From Xenopus tropicalis (taxonomy: Eukaryota; Chordata; Amphibia; Anura; Pipidae), in NCBI RefSeq assembly GCF_000004195.4, contig NC_030678.2, forward strand, positions 152,249,547-152,313,546: a stretch of DNA of 64,000 nt. The letters are read 5' to 3'. The first letter of the stretch is position 1, and every line of letters begins with the position of its first letter. The notes beneath the pieces were generated by a model. That model ran no database searches, was not told where the DNA came from, and was given only the letters and a program-made list of their open reading frames with translations. The position numbers and the translations under genes were made by a program. Positions 1 to 11,057 of this stretch are shown here, piece by piece.

Positions 1-300
1 GACACTACTCTTTCATTCCCTCCTCTTACTCTACCTCCACCTCATTCCTTCTCTCTGTTGGAGTTCCACAAGGCTCTGTCTTAGCCCCTCTGCTGTTCTC
101 ACTCTATACAACTTCTCTAGGGAAACATATTTAGTCATTTGGACTTCAGCAGCACCTTTATACCGATGACACCCAACTACGTGTCTGCTCCTGACCCCTC
201 TCCTTCTGTCCTTTCCCAAGTTACAAACCTTTTCTGCTATCTCCTCTTAGATGTCATAGCACCACCTAAAACTGAATCTCTCTAATCTTGAATTCATTAT
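1..300 (+). pseudogene. Decayed LINE reverse transcriptase fragment
   Basis: Reading the plus strand from base 60 gives [21 protein letters not shown], the RT block before the catalytic site in L2/CR1-type non-LTR retrotransposons. A stop follows, and then in the same frame HLYTDDTQLRV, matching the YADDTQL catalytic box (about 152-184). Another stop follows soon after. The fragment is cut by the window edge on the left and fades out near 300. It is a dead insertion fragment with no host role. The two RT boxes in one frame at the right spacing are seen directly; the L2/CR1 assignment is from family knowledge, and the exact clade is uncertain. Confidence 0.65.
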
Positions 301-1610
301 ATTTCCTCCAACACCCTTCCCTATTATTGTAAGACCCTCAGTTCACTATAAATCGTAAAGTGATGTGTAACTTGCTAACTTAGTTAACAACATACCATAG
401 AGATACAGAATTACAGACAATGTTGATATCGCAAGGCAACTCTATGTAACTTAAACAGTTCCACAAAGGGTCTCTCTGAGTTTTTGTACAGAAATTGCTC
501 CTTGTTAGCCGAAAAACAAAAATAGATTTTTATTAAAAAAAATCAGCCCATTTACAAATTGCCTTAGATCCCAGCTAAATTCCCTATTAAAATAAGGCAG
601 ACTTCCTCTCTAATCGGATTAATATGAGGGCATGTAAGGATAACAAATCCAAATTTGCACCTGACAGAGCTTTTGTGCCCGATCCTTTCTGAGCACAGAT
701 GTATGAAGAATAAGAAACAAGATAGGTAATTAATAACCAGAAGGGGAAGGGCTACGGCTATTGGAACTGAGACCTGGGGAAATAAGAATATAATATTACT
801 AATAAGTTGAGCTGGTGAAAACATGCATTTCAAATGAAAAGGAAAGGGCGTGCTAATATACTTAACTAATAACAGCAAACTTACATATAATCTGTACCTT
901 TATCCCAGTCTTGTATTGTGTTAAACCTGGACACCTGCTCGGGCCATTACCTTATTCCTTCTTGTAATCAATACCTGCCAGTTGCCGCGTATAACATAGA
1001 AATGTGCCGAATAGAAACTCACCTGGAAGAATCATCTTCTGCAGAACTAAAAGGGACTGTAAACCCAAAAATATAATGCTAAGCTTTCCAATGTGCATTA
1101 GTTACAATATTTCAGCACAGTATCTGTCTGTCCCTTTCCTTTGTCTGCACTCACTCTTCTTTCCGACCACTGACACAATGTAGCAGACACCAGCCCAATA
1201 AATGCCCATAAAGCCTGGCATGCCTCTTCACAGGTCTGTTAATCAACTGGCTTCAGTAGTCAGAACCAGTGGTACAGACACCAGCAAGAGCAGAGAGAAA
1301 TCCATTGCATATTTGCAGTAAATATTTATGTAAAAGTTGTTTTGATTTATATTTTCTTTTTATTATTCATTATTTTTGGGGGGTTTACCATCATACTTTT
1401 CCACTGAATAGAGCTACACCGTGGACAGTTCTTTTGATTCCTGCCCAGTCCCCAGAGCAGAAGCGGCCCACCTAAATTCTAGTCACCCCAAACCCAGGCC
1501 CTTTGTGGTTTTCAGACAAACCCAGGCTTGACCAAGGGGGTTGAAGCTAGGAGGTACAAACGGGTCTACTATAACTGAGTGTATTTATTTTAGCGTTGAC
1601 ATCTGTTTAT
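301..1610. other. Intergenic, no gene seen
   Basis: AT-rich non-coding sequence downstream of NBEA. No convincing coding frame, RNA gene or terminal-repeat element was found. The stretch around 1050-1220 reads like a dispersed frog repeat but I could not pair its ends. Confidence 0.5.
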
Positions 1611-1676
1611 TCGGAAACCCATTATCCAGAAAGTACTAATTACTGAGAGGCCATCACCCATAGACTCCATTATAAG

Positions 1677-2558
1677 TGTAGGGATCCATAGGGTTAACTA
1701 GTCCCTATGGCTTTAAACCCTGCAGCTTCCTGGTTTTGTGCTGTTACTGGGCAAAGACCCCTGTATCAGTTTTGAGTTCAGATGTGTGATTATTGGTTCA
1801 CAGGGAGACCACTCCCTTGGCACTCTGATATAGTGTTTAGCAGGGGGGTGGGTCTGTCTCTTTGGCTGCCTGTGTTCACAGGGGAAGCAGCACTGTGCTG
1901 GAGGCAAGGAACTAGGCCCCCAGTAAAGCCAGGGGACAGGGACCCCGTGAATGAGGACCAGCTAGATAGCAAGTTTTGTGGAGCACTTTCTAGTAAAGTG
2001 AGATAGTGAGGGAAGAGAGCACGAGCAGTTTGGCTCAGAGGAAAGTAGCTGTGGGAGTACCCTTCCAAACAGGCACTGTTGCCTTAGTGTAGGGCCACGG
2101 TTTAGACCTAGGAGGCAGGTAGTTTGAACCCTGATCCAAAGTTGCCGTGGGGCCTGAGGAGTGTGGTATCCAGCTAGCTGTTCCACAGAGTGAGCAACTG
2201 AACCGGTGGCACTGATCCTGCCTGGCTCAAGGGGAGTTGGGAGGAGCGGGTGTGCACCCTCTCTGTGCTGTCAGAGAAAGCTATGCTAACTGATGTGTGA
2301 GTATATTGCAAAACCCTGCAAGTTGCTTGTTGCTGAAAATAAACCAGTTCTACTGTTAAACTGCAAGAACCTTCTGGCGCCCATTTGTTATTCTGCACTG
2401 CACACAGCTACAGTGGGTTGTAGTTGCACTACACCATAGCTCCGTTTGGTTACTTCCACATAGCGAAGGCCCATCCTGAAGGATTGAGTCACGTGTACCC
2501 CATGCTCAAGGCCTATCTAGCCGTGCTGTTGGCTTGTTACAGCCAAGAAAGGGTTACA
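1677..2558 (+). repeat. 5' LTR
   Basis: Begins TGTAGGGATCCATAGGG and ends AAGAAAGGGTTACA. It contains AATAAA near 2338, a candidate polyadenylation signal. Relative to the 3' LTR it carries about 12 extra bases near 1959-1970 (CAGCTAGATAG region) and lacks about 36 bases present at 3785-3820 in the other LTR. Confidence 0.85.
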
Positions 2559-2562
2559 TTTA

Positions 2563-2580
2563 TGGCGCCCAACGTGGGGC
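2563..2580 (+). promoter_or_regulatory. Primer-binding site, tRNA-Lys type
   Basis: TGGCGCCCAACGTGGGGC lies four bases after the 5' LTR. It is the form complementary to the 3' end of tRNA-Lys(1,2), the primer of several retroviruses including spumaviruses and some betaretroviruses. The sequence and spacing are seen directly; the tRNA assignment is from established knowledge. Confidence 0.8.
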
Positions 2581-3529
2581 TCGAGCCATCCTTGAACAGG
2601 GCGGAGCCATTATCCTGAGGGTGCTGAGCTGGTGTGCATGTACTTTTAAATTTTGCTGACAGGCTGCCGGACTCTATAGGAAAAGGCGCCTGTGGATGCT
2701 GATCGTGAATTCTACGTTGTGTTTGGCCGTGGGTTCGGGCTTGAAGGTTCCCCCGAGAGTACCCATTGGCTGTTGAAGCCGTCAAATCAATCGCTGTGGA
2801 TTTTGGCGCGCTTCTGTGAGATCCCGCGGGAAGTCACGCTTGTTGACGAGACTTCGCGGAGCGTCGGCCATTTTGTGACAGACCTCGGACCCAGATGCAA
2901 GCGCAACATGCTGCCTGAATGGGAGTTGGTAAGCGGCTGCTACCACTGAGGACTGCAACCGGATAAGTTCCAGATGACCGCGGCTGCGGACTGGATTGCT
3001 GTGAGAGGGGGGTAAGCAAGCCATTTCCCCCGGGTGTTACTGCGGCGGCGGAGCACCCCAACTGTAGTGACTTTCCATAGACCCTGCTTTATTGTCTGGA
3101 GAGATGGAGGATAAAGGCCGGGAGGTTGGGAGAAATCTAAGGTGTGAGGTTATGCCCGGATTTCCCACTGGTTGGTCACCCCTATGGACTCCTAAGGACA
3201 GAGACATTTAGGGGGATGACCATGTCTGTTGCCCACAAAGGTGGGGCAGGAGTGAGTTTAATAAAGTTGATGTTGGGTGGGGTGTGTTTTTAACAGTTGC
3301 ATGCACCCACTGACTTTTTCTCCTTTACAGCCAAGCACAAGATGGGGTTGTAAGTGGTTGAGAAATGGTAACATGTTTTTTTCACAGGAACCATTGTACC
3401 TGGTATGCCTCAGGAGAGGGTACCTGAAGAGGATGTTTGGTACTGTGTGTTTCACATGATTTTTGCACTGATTTGAAATGTGTATGTTTGAACCATTGCC
3501 GGGACGGAATGGGTTTTCCCCCATGTGAA
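2581..3529 (+). other. Non-coding interior of the LTR element
   Basis: About 950 bp between primer-binding site and 3' LTR. The longest frame (2692-2949) has no Gag zinc knuckle, protease or RT motif. No clear polypurine tract precedes the 3' LTR; the bases before it are mixed (ending TTTTCCCCCATGTGAA). I see no protein function here. Confidence 0.6.
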
Positions 3530-4439
3530 TGTAGGGATCCATAGGGTTAACTAGTCCCTATGGCTTTAAACCCTGCAGCTTCCTGGTTTTGTGCTGTTAC
3601 TGGGCAAAGACCCCTGTATCAGTTTTGAGTTCAGATGTGTGATTATTGGTTCACAGGGAGACCACTCCCTTGGCACTCTGATATAGTGTTTAGCAGGGGG
3701 GTGGGTCTGCCTCTTTGGCTGCCTGTGTTCACAGGGGAAGGAGCACTGTGCTGGAGGCAAGGAACTAGGCCCCAGTAAAAGCCATGTGCCCCAGAGTGTG
3801 TCAGCCACTCTGGTGAAGTCGGGGACAGGGACCCCGTGAATGAGGACAAGTTTTGTGGAGCACTTTCTAGGAAAGTGAGATAGTGAGGGAAGAGAGCACG
3901 AGCAGTTTGGCTCAGAGGAAAGTAGCTGTGGGAGTACCCTTCCAGACAGGCACTGTGCCTTAGTGTAGGGCCACGGTTTAGACCTAGGAGGCAGGTAGAT
4001 TGAACCCTGATCCAAAGTTGCCGTGGGGCCTGAGGAGTGTGGTATCCAGCTAGCTGTTCCACAGAGTGAGCAACTGAACCGGTGGCACTGATCCTGCCTG
4101 GCTCAAGAGGAGTTGGGAGGAGCGGGTGTGCCCCCTCTCTGTGCTGTCCTCAGAGAAAGCTATGCTAACTGATGTGTGTGAGTATATTGCATAACCCTGC
4201 AAGTTGCTTGTTGCTGAAAATAAACCAGTTCTACTGTTAAACTGCAAGAACCTTCTGGCGCCCATTTGTTATTCTGCACTGCACACAGCTACAGTGAGTT
4301 GTAGTTGCACTACACCCTAGCTCCGTTTGGTTACTTCCACATAGCGAAGGCCCATCCTGAAGGATTGAGTCACGTGTACCCCATGCTCAAGGCCTATCTA
4401 GCCGTGCTGTTGGCTTGTTACAGCCAAGAAAGGGTTACA
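3530..4439 (+). repeat. 3' LTR
   Basis: Direct repeat of 1677-2558 with the same ends. It contains about 36 extra bases at 3785-3820 that form a small stem (CCAGAGTG ... CACTCTGG). AATAAA occurs near 4217-4222, in the same place as in the 5' copy. Confidence 0.85.
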
Positions 4440-4669
4440 TAAGCAAATAATTCAAATTTTTAAAAATGATTTCCTTTTTCTCTGTAATTATAAAACAGAA
4501 CCTAGAACTTGATCCCAGCTAATGAATCCTTATTGGAGGCAAAACAAGCCTGTTGGGTTCATTTAATATTTTAATGATTTTAAATTATGGAGATCCAAAT
4601 TACAGAAAGATGCCTAATCCGGAATACCCCGGGTCCCGAGCATTCTGGATAACAGGTCCCATACCTGTA

Positions 4670-6504
4670 CTGATAAACAGCCCATTCATAGTAAATAAGA
4701 CAGACAAGAAATAGGTAGGATAAAGACTAATGGGAGGCCAATGCAGGCCAATGGGAGTGTGTAAAGAGACACTCATGCCCCCTCTTTCTTATTCATTAGG
4801 GATGGATAGTTATATATATATATATTTGTCAGAAACTGATGAAATAAATAAACAGTGGAGACAGCAACATAAGCAGGACAAGGGCCCCTCATGTTCCTCA
4901 CAGTAGATTTTAGGTCTGAGATATAGCAGGCATCAGCCAAGGAGCAGTATTTGGGAAATGAGCTCAGAGAAGTAGGAAGTAGAGACCAACTTTATTTATA
5001 ATTAGAGAGCTATGACATCAGAGTGTGCTGATTATACACATATAACCGGGTTTGTTTATGTATTACGTTTTAGCACAAATAAAAAGCACTATACAGGCTC
5101 TCTAGTGAATAACAAAAGCAGGTAATATCTGTCATAATGTTATTCCGGTGGCACTTAATGAATGTGCCCCATGGATTACAATGACAGAGTCAGTTTTGCC
5201 CATATAGATTTCTTCCTGGTTAGTAGAAATGAATCCTGTAATTGAATTGCCGGAGTAGTGTGAGGAGTTGCAGGCACGGCACTGTCACAGTTTGCTCTTC
5301 CCTCCTCTCCTTATAGTGAGTCCATATGCACTGATAATACCCAGGACTTACGTTTGCGTAATAGCAATGGATTTTTCTTTCTAATTAGATCAGAAGATAA
5401 TGGGATTAGGAATGTTATTTCTGAGGATAAACATGGCAGCAGTTACAGGAATTGTTCTTAGAGATAATGAACCCCAAAAATCTAATTTTTCCTCCTGAGC
5501 ACATGAAATGCTTCTAATAATAAGGAGAATAGGAACAGAAACCATAGCAGTACTAGGGTGCCTCTCATCCTCCTCACACATACAGGTGTGCCCCTAAAAC
5601 TTAGATATGATTTGGGGCTTAGCCCCCCTGTACCTGGGGCTGCCAGGTCTCTCCCAAATGGCCCATGTCACCTCTATTAGACTATGGATTGTGGAGTAAA
5701 TCTCAACCGATTGGCTGGATGTGCACCAATGGACTGAGAGGGGAGGTGGAACTATGGCTGCAAAGGGCTGTTGGCCCAAAATATGTGATATATATTTTAC
5801 TAAACCAAATTGCAGCATACATTCTTCTATATTCTTTCTTATTGCACCAATAATGTTTTCACCAATAAAAGACAATGCAAAAAAATCCATATGGTTTAAA
5901 TTGTATTTGTTAAATGGGCATTATTTTTTACTGGTTTTTATTATATTGGGTTGAAAACCCCACAGACTGTTCTTCCACTTCAGCTGATTCTTCCGCTTCT
6001 TTTTCCGCTTCTTATTCTTAGCGCCCCCCATTTTCTAAACGCTACTTCTCCTACAACACCCAAACTCCCCACACTTCTTCACCCTATAGCGGAGCAGGTT
6101 ACTTGTGCTTTTCCAAGCGATCCCGCCCCCCATCTTTTTGTGGCGCCGCTCCGAACCCCCCAATTTTCCTATTGACTTTAACAGGAAAGATTTTTCAAAC
6201 TGCTGCCGCACTTACAGCTTTGAAGCTACACCCCCCAAACTTGAATAACATAACAATGAGGTCACCTCGAATGAAACAGCAACATTTGTTGGAAGACCCT
6301 AATTGGGAAGGGCCAACAACTGCCAATTAAATTTCACCTATAGACTTTCATTGGTTAACAATAATTCAAGGATTGGGAAAAAAGTGGGTGGAGCTACAGA
6401 CAGCCAATCAGATTTATTTTATTGATTTTAAAGGGGAAATTTTAACTGCTGCCATTCTCACATGTTTAATGCCAGTTTTCCCAAACTTTTCACATCTGGT
6501 TACT
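4670..6504. other. Intergenic, no gene seen
   Basis: Non-coding. It contains a short TA microsatellite (about 4811-4826) and, from about 5940, a pyrimidine-rich stretch changing into sequence that reads like part of a dispersed repeat leading into the palindrome at 6505-6627. The frames at 5665-5853 and 5951-6175 lack recognisable domains and overlap one another in different frames. Confidence 0.5.
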
Positions 6505-6627
6505 GTAACCAAAGCGTTAACAAATTCCGAAATGTTCATATTCTTTGCGCAATGTACGATTTTTTGTAGAAATTTAACGAAAACTTTGCTCAAAGAATAT
6601 GAACATTTCGGAATTCACTTTGGTTAC
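6505..6627. repeat. Palindrome with perfect 25-bp arms
   Basis: 6523-6547 (starting AATTCCGAAATG) is a perfect reverse complement of 6591-6615, with a 43-base loop. A second pair continues outside it: GTAACCAAAG at 6505-6514 and CTTTGGTTAC at 6618-6627. The sequence to the right ends in TTTAGTAAATGTGCCCCATA near 6870, which looks like a TIR of a dispersed frog repeat, so the palindrome is probably the inner part of a MITE. Confidence 0.75.
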
Positions 6628-7106
6628 ACTTTCCTCGGGACTATCTTTTCCCCATGTTTGATCTGTTGAGTACCATTGAGTCCTATGGAAGGCTTCCAAA
6701 GCCAGACATGGAAGGCTTCAAACCAGAAAGGATTGCGATATTTAAGTACGAACGATAAAGGCATTGTCGAGACATTTTTGAACATCAGAAATTATCGTGG
6801 TAACTCGGAATTTATACCATATCGTGTTTTAAGCCCAGAAAAAAATAAATTTTAGTAAATGTGCCCCATAGTCTTGGCCTCTTAATCAAGGATATTTCCA
6901 ATTCATGGCTTTGAGCCAATCCACTTACACCTTTAATAAGGATAGGAATGGAGAGAGGAGGAAATGAAATATACATTCACCCCAGTAATGTCCATTAAAC
7001 TAATACAAAAAGGAAAATAAAGAATGGCAACATAGAGGATCTGTACTGACTGTGTGTAAATACCGTTACCATATCAACATTTATATCTAATGTAATGTAT
7101 GGTAGA

Positions 7107-7505
7107 TGGAGAACTATACCCCCAAACCATGTAGGTCTTTATAACAAATATTTTGCATCAAACAGCTCATATGTAAAACCCTGCTTCATCTAAATAAACC
7201 ATTTTCAGAGAAATATACTTTTTTAGTAGTATGTGCTATTGGGTAATCCTAAATAAAAAATTGCCATTTTAAGGGCCGCCCCCTGGGATCATAGCATTCA
7301 CAGTGCACACAAACAAGCCAAGACACCCATACATGCTGGCCCTATCAGCCAATGAATGGACAGAGTTCTGTTCCAGTTAGAGCTGCATTATTTCCTGTCA
7401 GCTGATCTCTGAGGGAGCACACAGCCCATCACTAAATGGTGGCTCAAGGGAAAAGATGTAAAATGACAATATTCACTGTATATATATATATATATATATA
7501 TATAA
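7107..7505 (-). repeat. Dispersed frog repeat, inverted copy
   Basis: Aligns by eye, reverse-complemented, to 31519-32033. Shared blocks include TATGTAAAACCCTGCTTCATC, the GGCCGCC/CCCTGG block near 7274, and GCTGATCTCTGAGGGAGC. This copy ends in a TA microsatellite (about 7480-7505). The other copy ends in TTTCCTTTAA, a T2-like end with the TTAA signature. Confidence 0.7.
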
Positions 7506-8346
7506 AGTTTTTTTTGCAGAGGGGCCAGCAGGTTGTTCTTACTTCCCTGGCAACCAGCCCAGCTTTAGGGCCACTCAGGTGCCTCCTAGCACTTCCACAA
7601 TGCTGTACATTCATGTGTAGGAATCATATCTGTATTATCAAATATATAGCATAGACTCAAGCACCCATATAAAATTATCATGGATAAAATAAATAAACAC
7701 AGATGTTTAACTGAGGATTTATTATTTTTCTTTTTGTACAATAAACTTGGCATATCATATAACAGGGAACAACAGACCCAAAACCATCACATTTCTACGT
7801 ACTAAAGGTTTTCCACTGAGCTGTTTGTGCTTCCGCTAGTGTGGGATGCTATGCAAAGATGCACCAACTGAATGACAGCATTGGCAGCCTTTGTGGCGCC
7901 GCGGGGTTAATAATACATTACAAACTGCCAAGCTCACCCGGTGCGCTGATGACAAGAAACATCCAGGTTTTACTAGTGACAGCGCCGAGGATGCTCCCAA
8001 AAGAGGCTCAGTTTGAGGAGCTTTTCCCTTCTGCCTATCCGCTCACTTCTAACAGTGCTCCGTGGAGCTGATGAGGTGGAGTAGTTATCCCATATTGTTC
8101 AGTAACCCTGCCACTTCATGCACAGCCGGGCTTTCAATCTGACAAGCATGCAGCGCTTAAATGCAGAGGATTTCAGCAAGCAGACAAGCAGAAAAGGCAT
8201 AGAAACACAACTCAGCTATAGGGATTTTACATAGATGCCAAAAAAATTCCCAGGGACATTTTACCCGTGGGCAGACGTACGTAAGCCCATTACATGTCAT
8301 TCTAAATAGGTCGGAGGAATAACAGCACCTAATATATATATATATA
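7506..8346. other. Intergenic, no gene seen
   Basis: Non-coding sequence leading into the TA repeat (8331-8346) that abuts the Penelope-like composite. No coding or structural signal was recognised. Confidence 0.5.
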
Positions 8347-8424
8347 GTATGTTGCAAGAAGACAGGCACTCACGTATAAGTAGGTCCAAGGGAGCCTGGG
8401 TGCAGTCCCAAAATAATAGATGGA

Positions 8425-10866
8425 ATAGCTGTAGAGAGAGTCCGCACTCACAGGTCTTAAGAAAATATAGAAGTTTTATTCAAATCAACATCTAACGTTT
8501 TGGCTGCATCCACTGCCTTTCTCAAAGACAATGTGAAACAAACAATGGTGCACTGAAAAAACCGAATTTGGCGCCAAACAATGACGTCATAGGTGTGAAA
8601 CATTAGCATACAGTGTGAAAAAAAACGCTCTCAAAACACATTGAATCAACAAAAACTGTTAAGATAATATGGATTAGGCATAGAACACAAACAAAAGGAC
8701 TGTCAGGGGAAAGGAAAAGTGGGTGTGTATTAAAAAAAGCCCGCTTATGTATCTAGTGCTGAACTGCAACTCACACATGTCGCAAAGACATCCCCAAGTT
8801 ATAAGTTTATAAATGTACAAAATCGAACTGGCCCAAGGAATAAGAAATAATGAGGGACAGTAGGGCAAATATACATCAAGGAGTTGCTGAAAATGAGTAA
8901 CTAACATGACTGTTCTGTGCAGCATGTATTGCCTGACATGACTGACATGACTTTCAAATAATGCATTATATGGTGTGCCTTATGGGGAATCGGTCCGCTT
9001 ATTTGTAGTAAAGCTAGGATAAGGGGAATAGAAGAGGCAGATGGGAAGAAAAGTAGTCAAAGAGAAAGATGGAAAATAGTAACTGAGGAGAGACAAAGTA
9101 GAGAGGACAGAGTGAGGTAATGAGAAAGGGAAGATGACGGTGCGATGGTATGGCCGTGGGAGGGGACTCTGCGCTCCATACAGAGCAAAAGCAACGGCAC
9201 CAATTAGTGCGTTTGTTAGCGTGGAAAGCCGATCAGTAGTACTCGGCCATCACCAAGAACATTATAGATGCGACTCTCCTTTGCAGGTGCTGTCAGATGG
9301 CGAAGGGCTCAATGCTATGGGAGACAGACCAATGATGTAAAAGGCAGCGGGGTTACTGGTATGCCAGAGTAGGGAGATTAAAAGGTCTCGTGTCATTCTC
9401 AACGTATCTTGGACGCAGGTACCAAAGGAGGGAAAATTTCTCAAAAAAGATAAATATTATGGCAGAATCAAGCCCAGGTTGTAACGCACGGATGGTGCGA
9501 TCATACGTCACGAGGAACCTCTATTGTTAAGGTCCATTGGACAGTATTACGCACACTATTGCACCGTGTGTGTTGTATAGGGCATCAACAATAAAGTGTT
9601 TATAAAAAACAGTGTCATATGTAATTCTTACTCAGTTTGTCACGGATGGTGCACCCATACGCACAAAGAGACCCCATATGTAATGGGTCCTGTAAGCAGT
9701 ACTTAGCACACTATTACACCGTGTGTAGAAATAAATAAGGTATGTGGATCTGTCGTATCGCTGTAGGAAAGATGGTTCATAGTGGTGGGACAGTTGATCG
9801 GCACCGTGAGTGGAGAAAAATAGGCGAGAGAAAAAAGAAGAAATACAGGAGAGAAGGGAAAAAGGAGGAAAAGCAAGAGGACAAGAAGGAAGTGGAGACA
9901 AAGGGAAAAAGAATCCAGTTATGGGTGGAAGGCGTTAAATAACCAGGGGAGCAAACTTGGTATAATATCAATGAGGAGTTTAACAAATAAGGGCCTTCTT
10001 ATATAGACCAGTCTTATATAAACCAGTCTTACACATAGGAGTAGCCTATAGTCCTAGATACCGAGCTGCAGGTGACACACAGGGAGGGGAAAACTGCAAA
10101 AGTCAGAAGATACAGATAAAAACAGAGAACAATCTCAGAAGATAAAAGTGGCCAAAAAGGCAAATGTCAACTATGTATCAACAAATGTTGCAATGAGGTC
10201 ACAGGATATAACAGAGAGATCATAGTAGCATAACATATATAGTATGTAACAATATCAAACGGTCATTTCAAGTAAAAGGCAGAATATGAAACAAGTTCAT
10301 TGAGGCCATAGGGACTCACAGTATTCAATGTATGCATCCATTTTAGTTCTCTTTGTAGTAACAATTTCTCACGGTTACCACCGCGGACAGGAGGAGGAAT
10401 ATGATCAATGATCATGCATCTCATACTAGCCAGAGAGTGTTTATGAGCAAGGAAATGCGCTGCAACTGGGGTGTCAGCCTTATCATCAGAGAGTGCAGTC
10501 CGGATTGCGGAACGATGATTCGCCATACGATCCCGGAATGTTGTGATGGTTTTACCAACATAAAAAAGGCCGCAGGGGCATTTGATGAAGTACACAATAT
10601 ATTTTGAGGTACAGGTGACCCTATGTTGTATAGAGATGTTCCGACCGGAATGTGGATGATTGAAAGTCGGACCTGTCAACATGGAACTGCAGGTGATGCA
10701 ATTAGGACATCTATAGCAACCCAGTTTGGTGGAAGGTAGCCAGGAAGTTGGATGAGACATCTGATAGCAATGTGTAGGGTCCGTTTTGACCAGTAGGTCC
10801 CTAAGACTGCTGCCTCTTTTGTATGCAATGCGAGGTGGAGATCTGAAAATTGGAGGGAGTGTCCGA
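8425..10866 (-). repeat. Left arm of 2.4 kb inverted repeat
   Basis: Paired base by base with 12169-14610 (coordinates sum to 23035). It holds the endonuclease coding end and the long 3' untranslated part of the element. The left copy extends about 78 bases beyond the arm (8347-8424), resembling the extra tail reported at one PLE terminus. Confidence 0.9.
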
Positions 10867-11057
10867 TCTTTTTCGAGCACTGACCAATGGTAAAGAAAGG
10901 CATTGATCAGTGGCTTCTTATCAGGGGTAAAGGTAGTGATGAAAGTAAGACGATCATCCTGCTTGGTGGGGGTGCGTGGTTTGTTAGAATGAAGAACTTG
11001 TGCTTGCGTGTGCGAGAGGGCTCTCTCTCTGCTCCAATTCGCCCGAAGGATATCCAC
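10263..11057 (-). pseudogene. PLE GIY-YIG endonuclease region
   Basis: 264-residue frame, C-terminal half of a Penelope-like polyprotein. In order it shows a Cys/His cluster ([11 protein letters not shown] ... FNHPHSG) typical of the PLE linker, the GIY-YIG signature in the form [19 protein letters not shown], then [12 protein letters not shown] with the conserved Arg, and a downstream [15 protein letters not shown] block that should hold the metal-binding Glu. This domain nicks target DNA during retrotransposition. There is no ATG at its start (the first in-frame codon used is GTG). It lies one frame off the upstream RT frame, so the polyprotein is interrupted by an indel near 11040-11060. 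The domain itself looks intact. Confidence 0.85.

Larger units (their letters stand above)
1677..4439 (+). mobile_element. LTR retroelement / deleted endogenous retrovirus
   Basis: Two direct repeats, 1677-2558 (882 bp) and 3530-4439 (910 bp), both start TGTAGGGATCC and end GGGTTACA, the TG...CA ends of LTRs. The flanks carry the 4-bp duplication TAAG (1673-1676 and 4440-4443). Four bases inside the left LTR lies a primer-binding site, giving the plus orientation. The interior is only 971 bp and holds no gag, pol or env homology that I can recognise. This is either an internally deleted endogenous retrovirus or a non-autonomous LTR element mobilised by one. The LTRs are very similar apart from two indels, suggesting a fairly young insertion. 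It is non-coding, so no protein can be made from it. Confidence 0.85.
1611..4669. repeat. Short TIR repeat split by an LTR element
   Basis: The left piece (1611-1676, with TTATCCAGAAAG) and the right piece (4440-4669, ending in GGATAACAGGTCCCATACC then TGTA) belong to one copy of a non-autonomous repeat. The copy at 18279-18566 is uninterrupted and reads straight through the same place (GAGCAAATAATTC). The LTR element 1677-4439 therefore inserted into this repeat. Other copies are at 19279-19549 (inverted), 51537-51745 and 57195-57646. Its superfamily is not certain from sequence alone. Confidence 0.75.

Noticed and set aside
2692..2949. Possible Gag-like frame in the LTR element
   Set aside because: No zinc knuckle or other Gag feature; the core is best called non-coding.
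9134..9901. Small frames mirrored at 13134-13901
   Set aside because: They are in the 3' untranslated part of the PLE and appear twice only because of the inverted arms.
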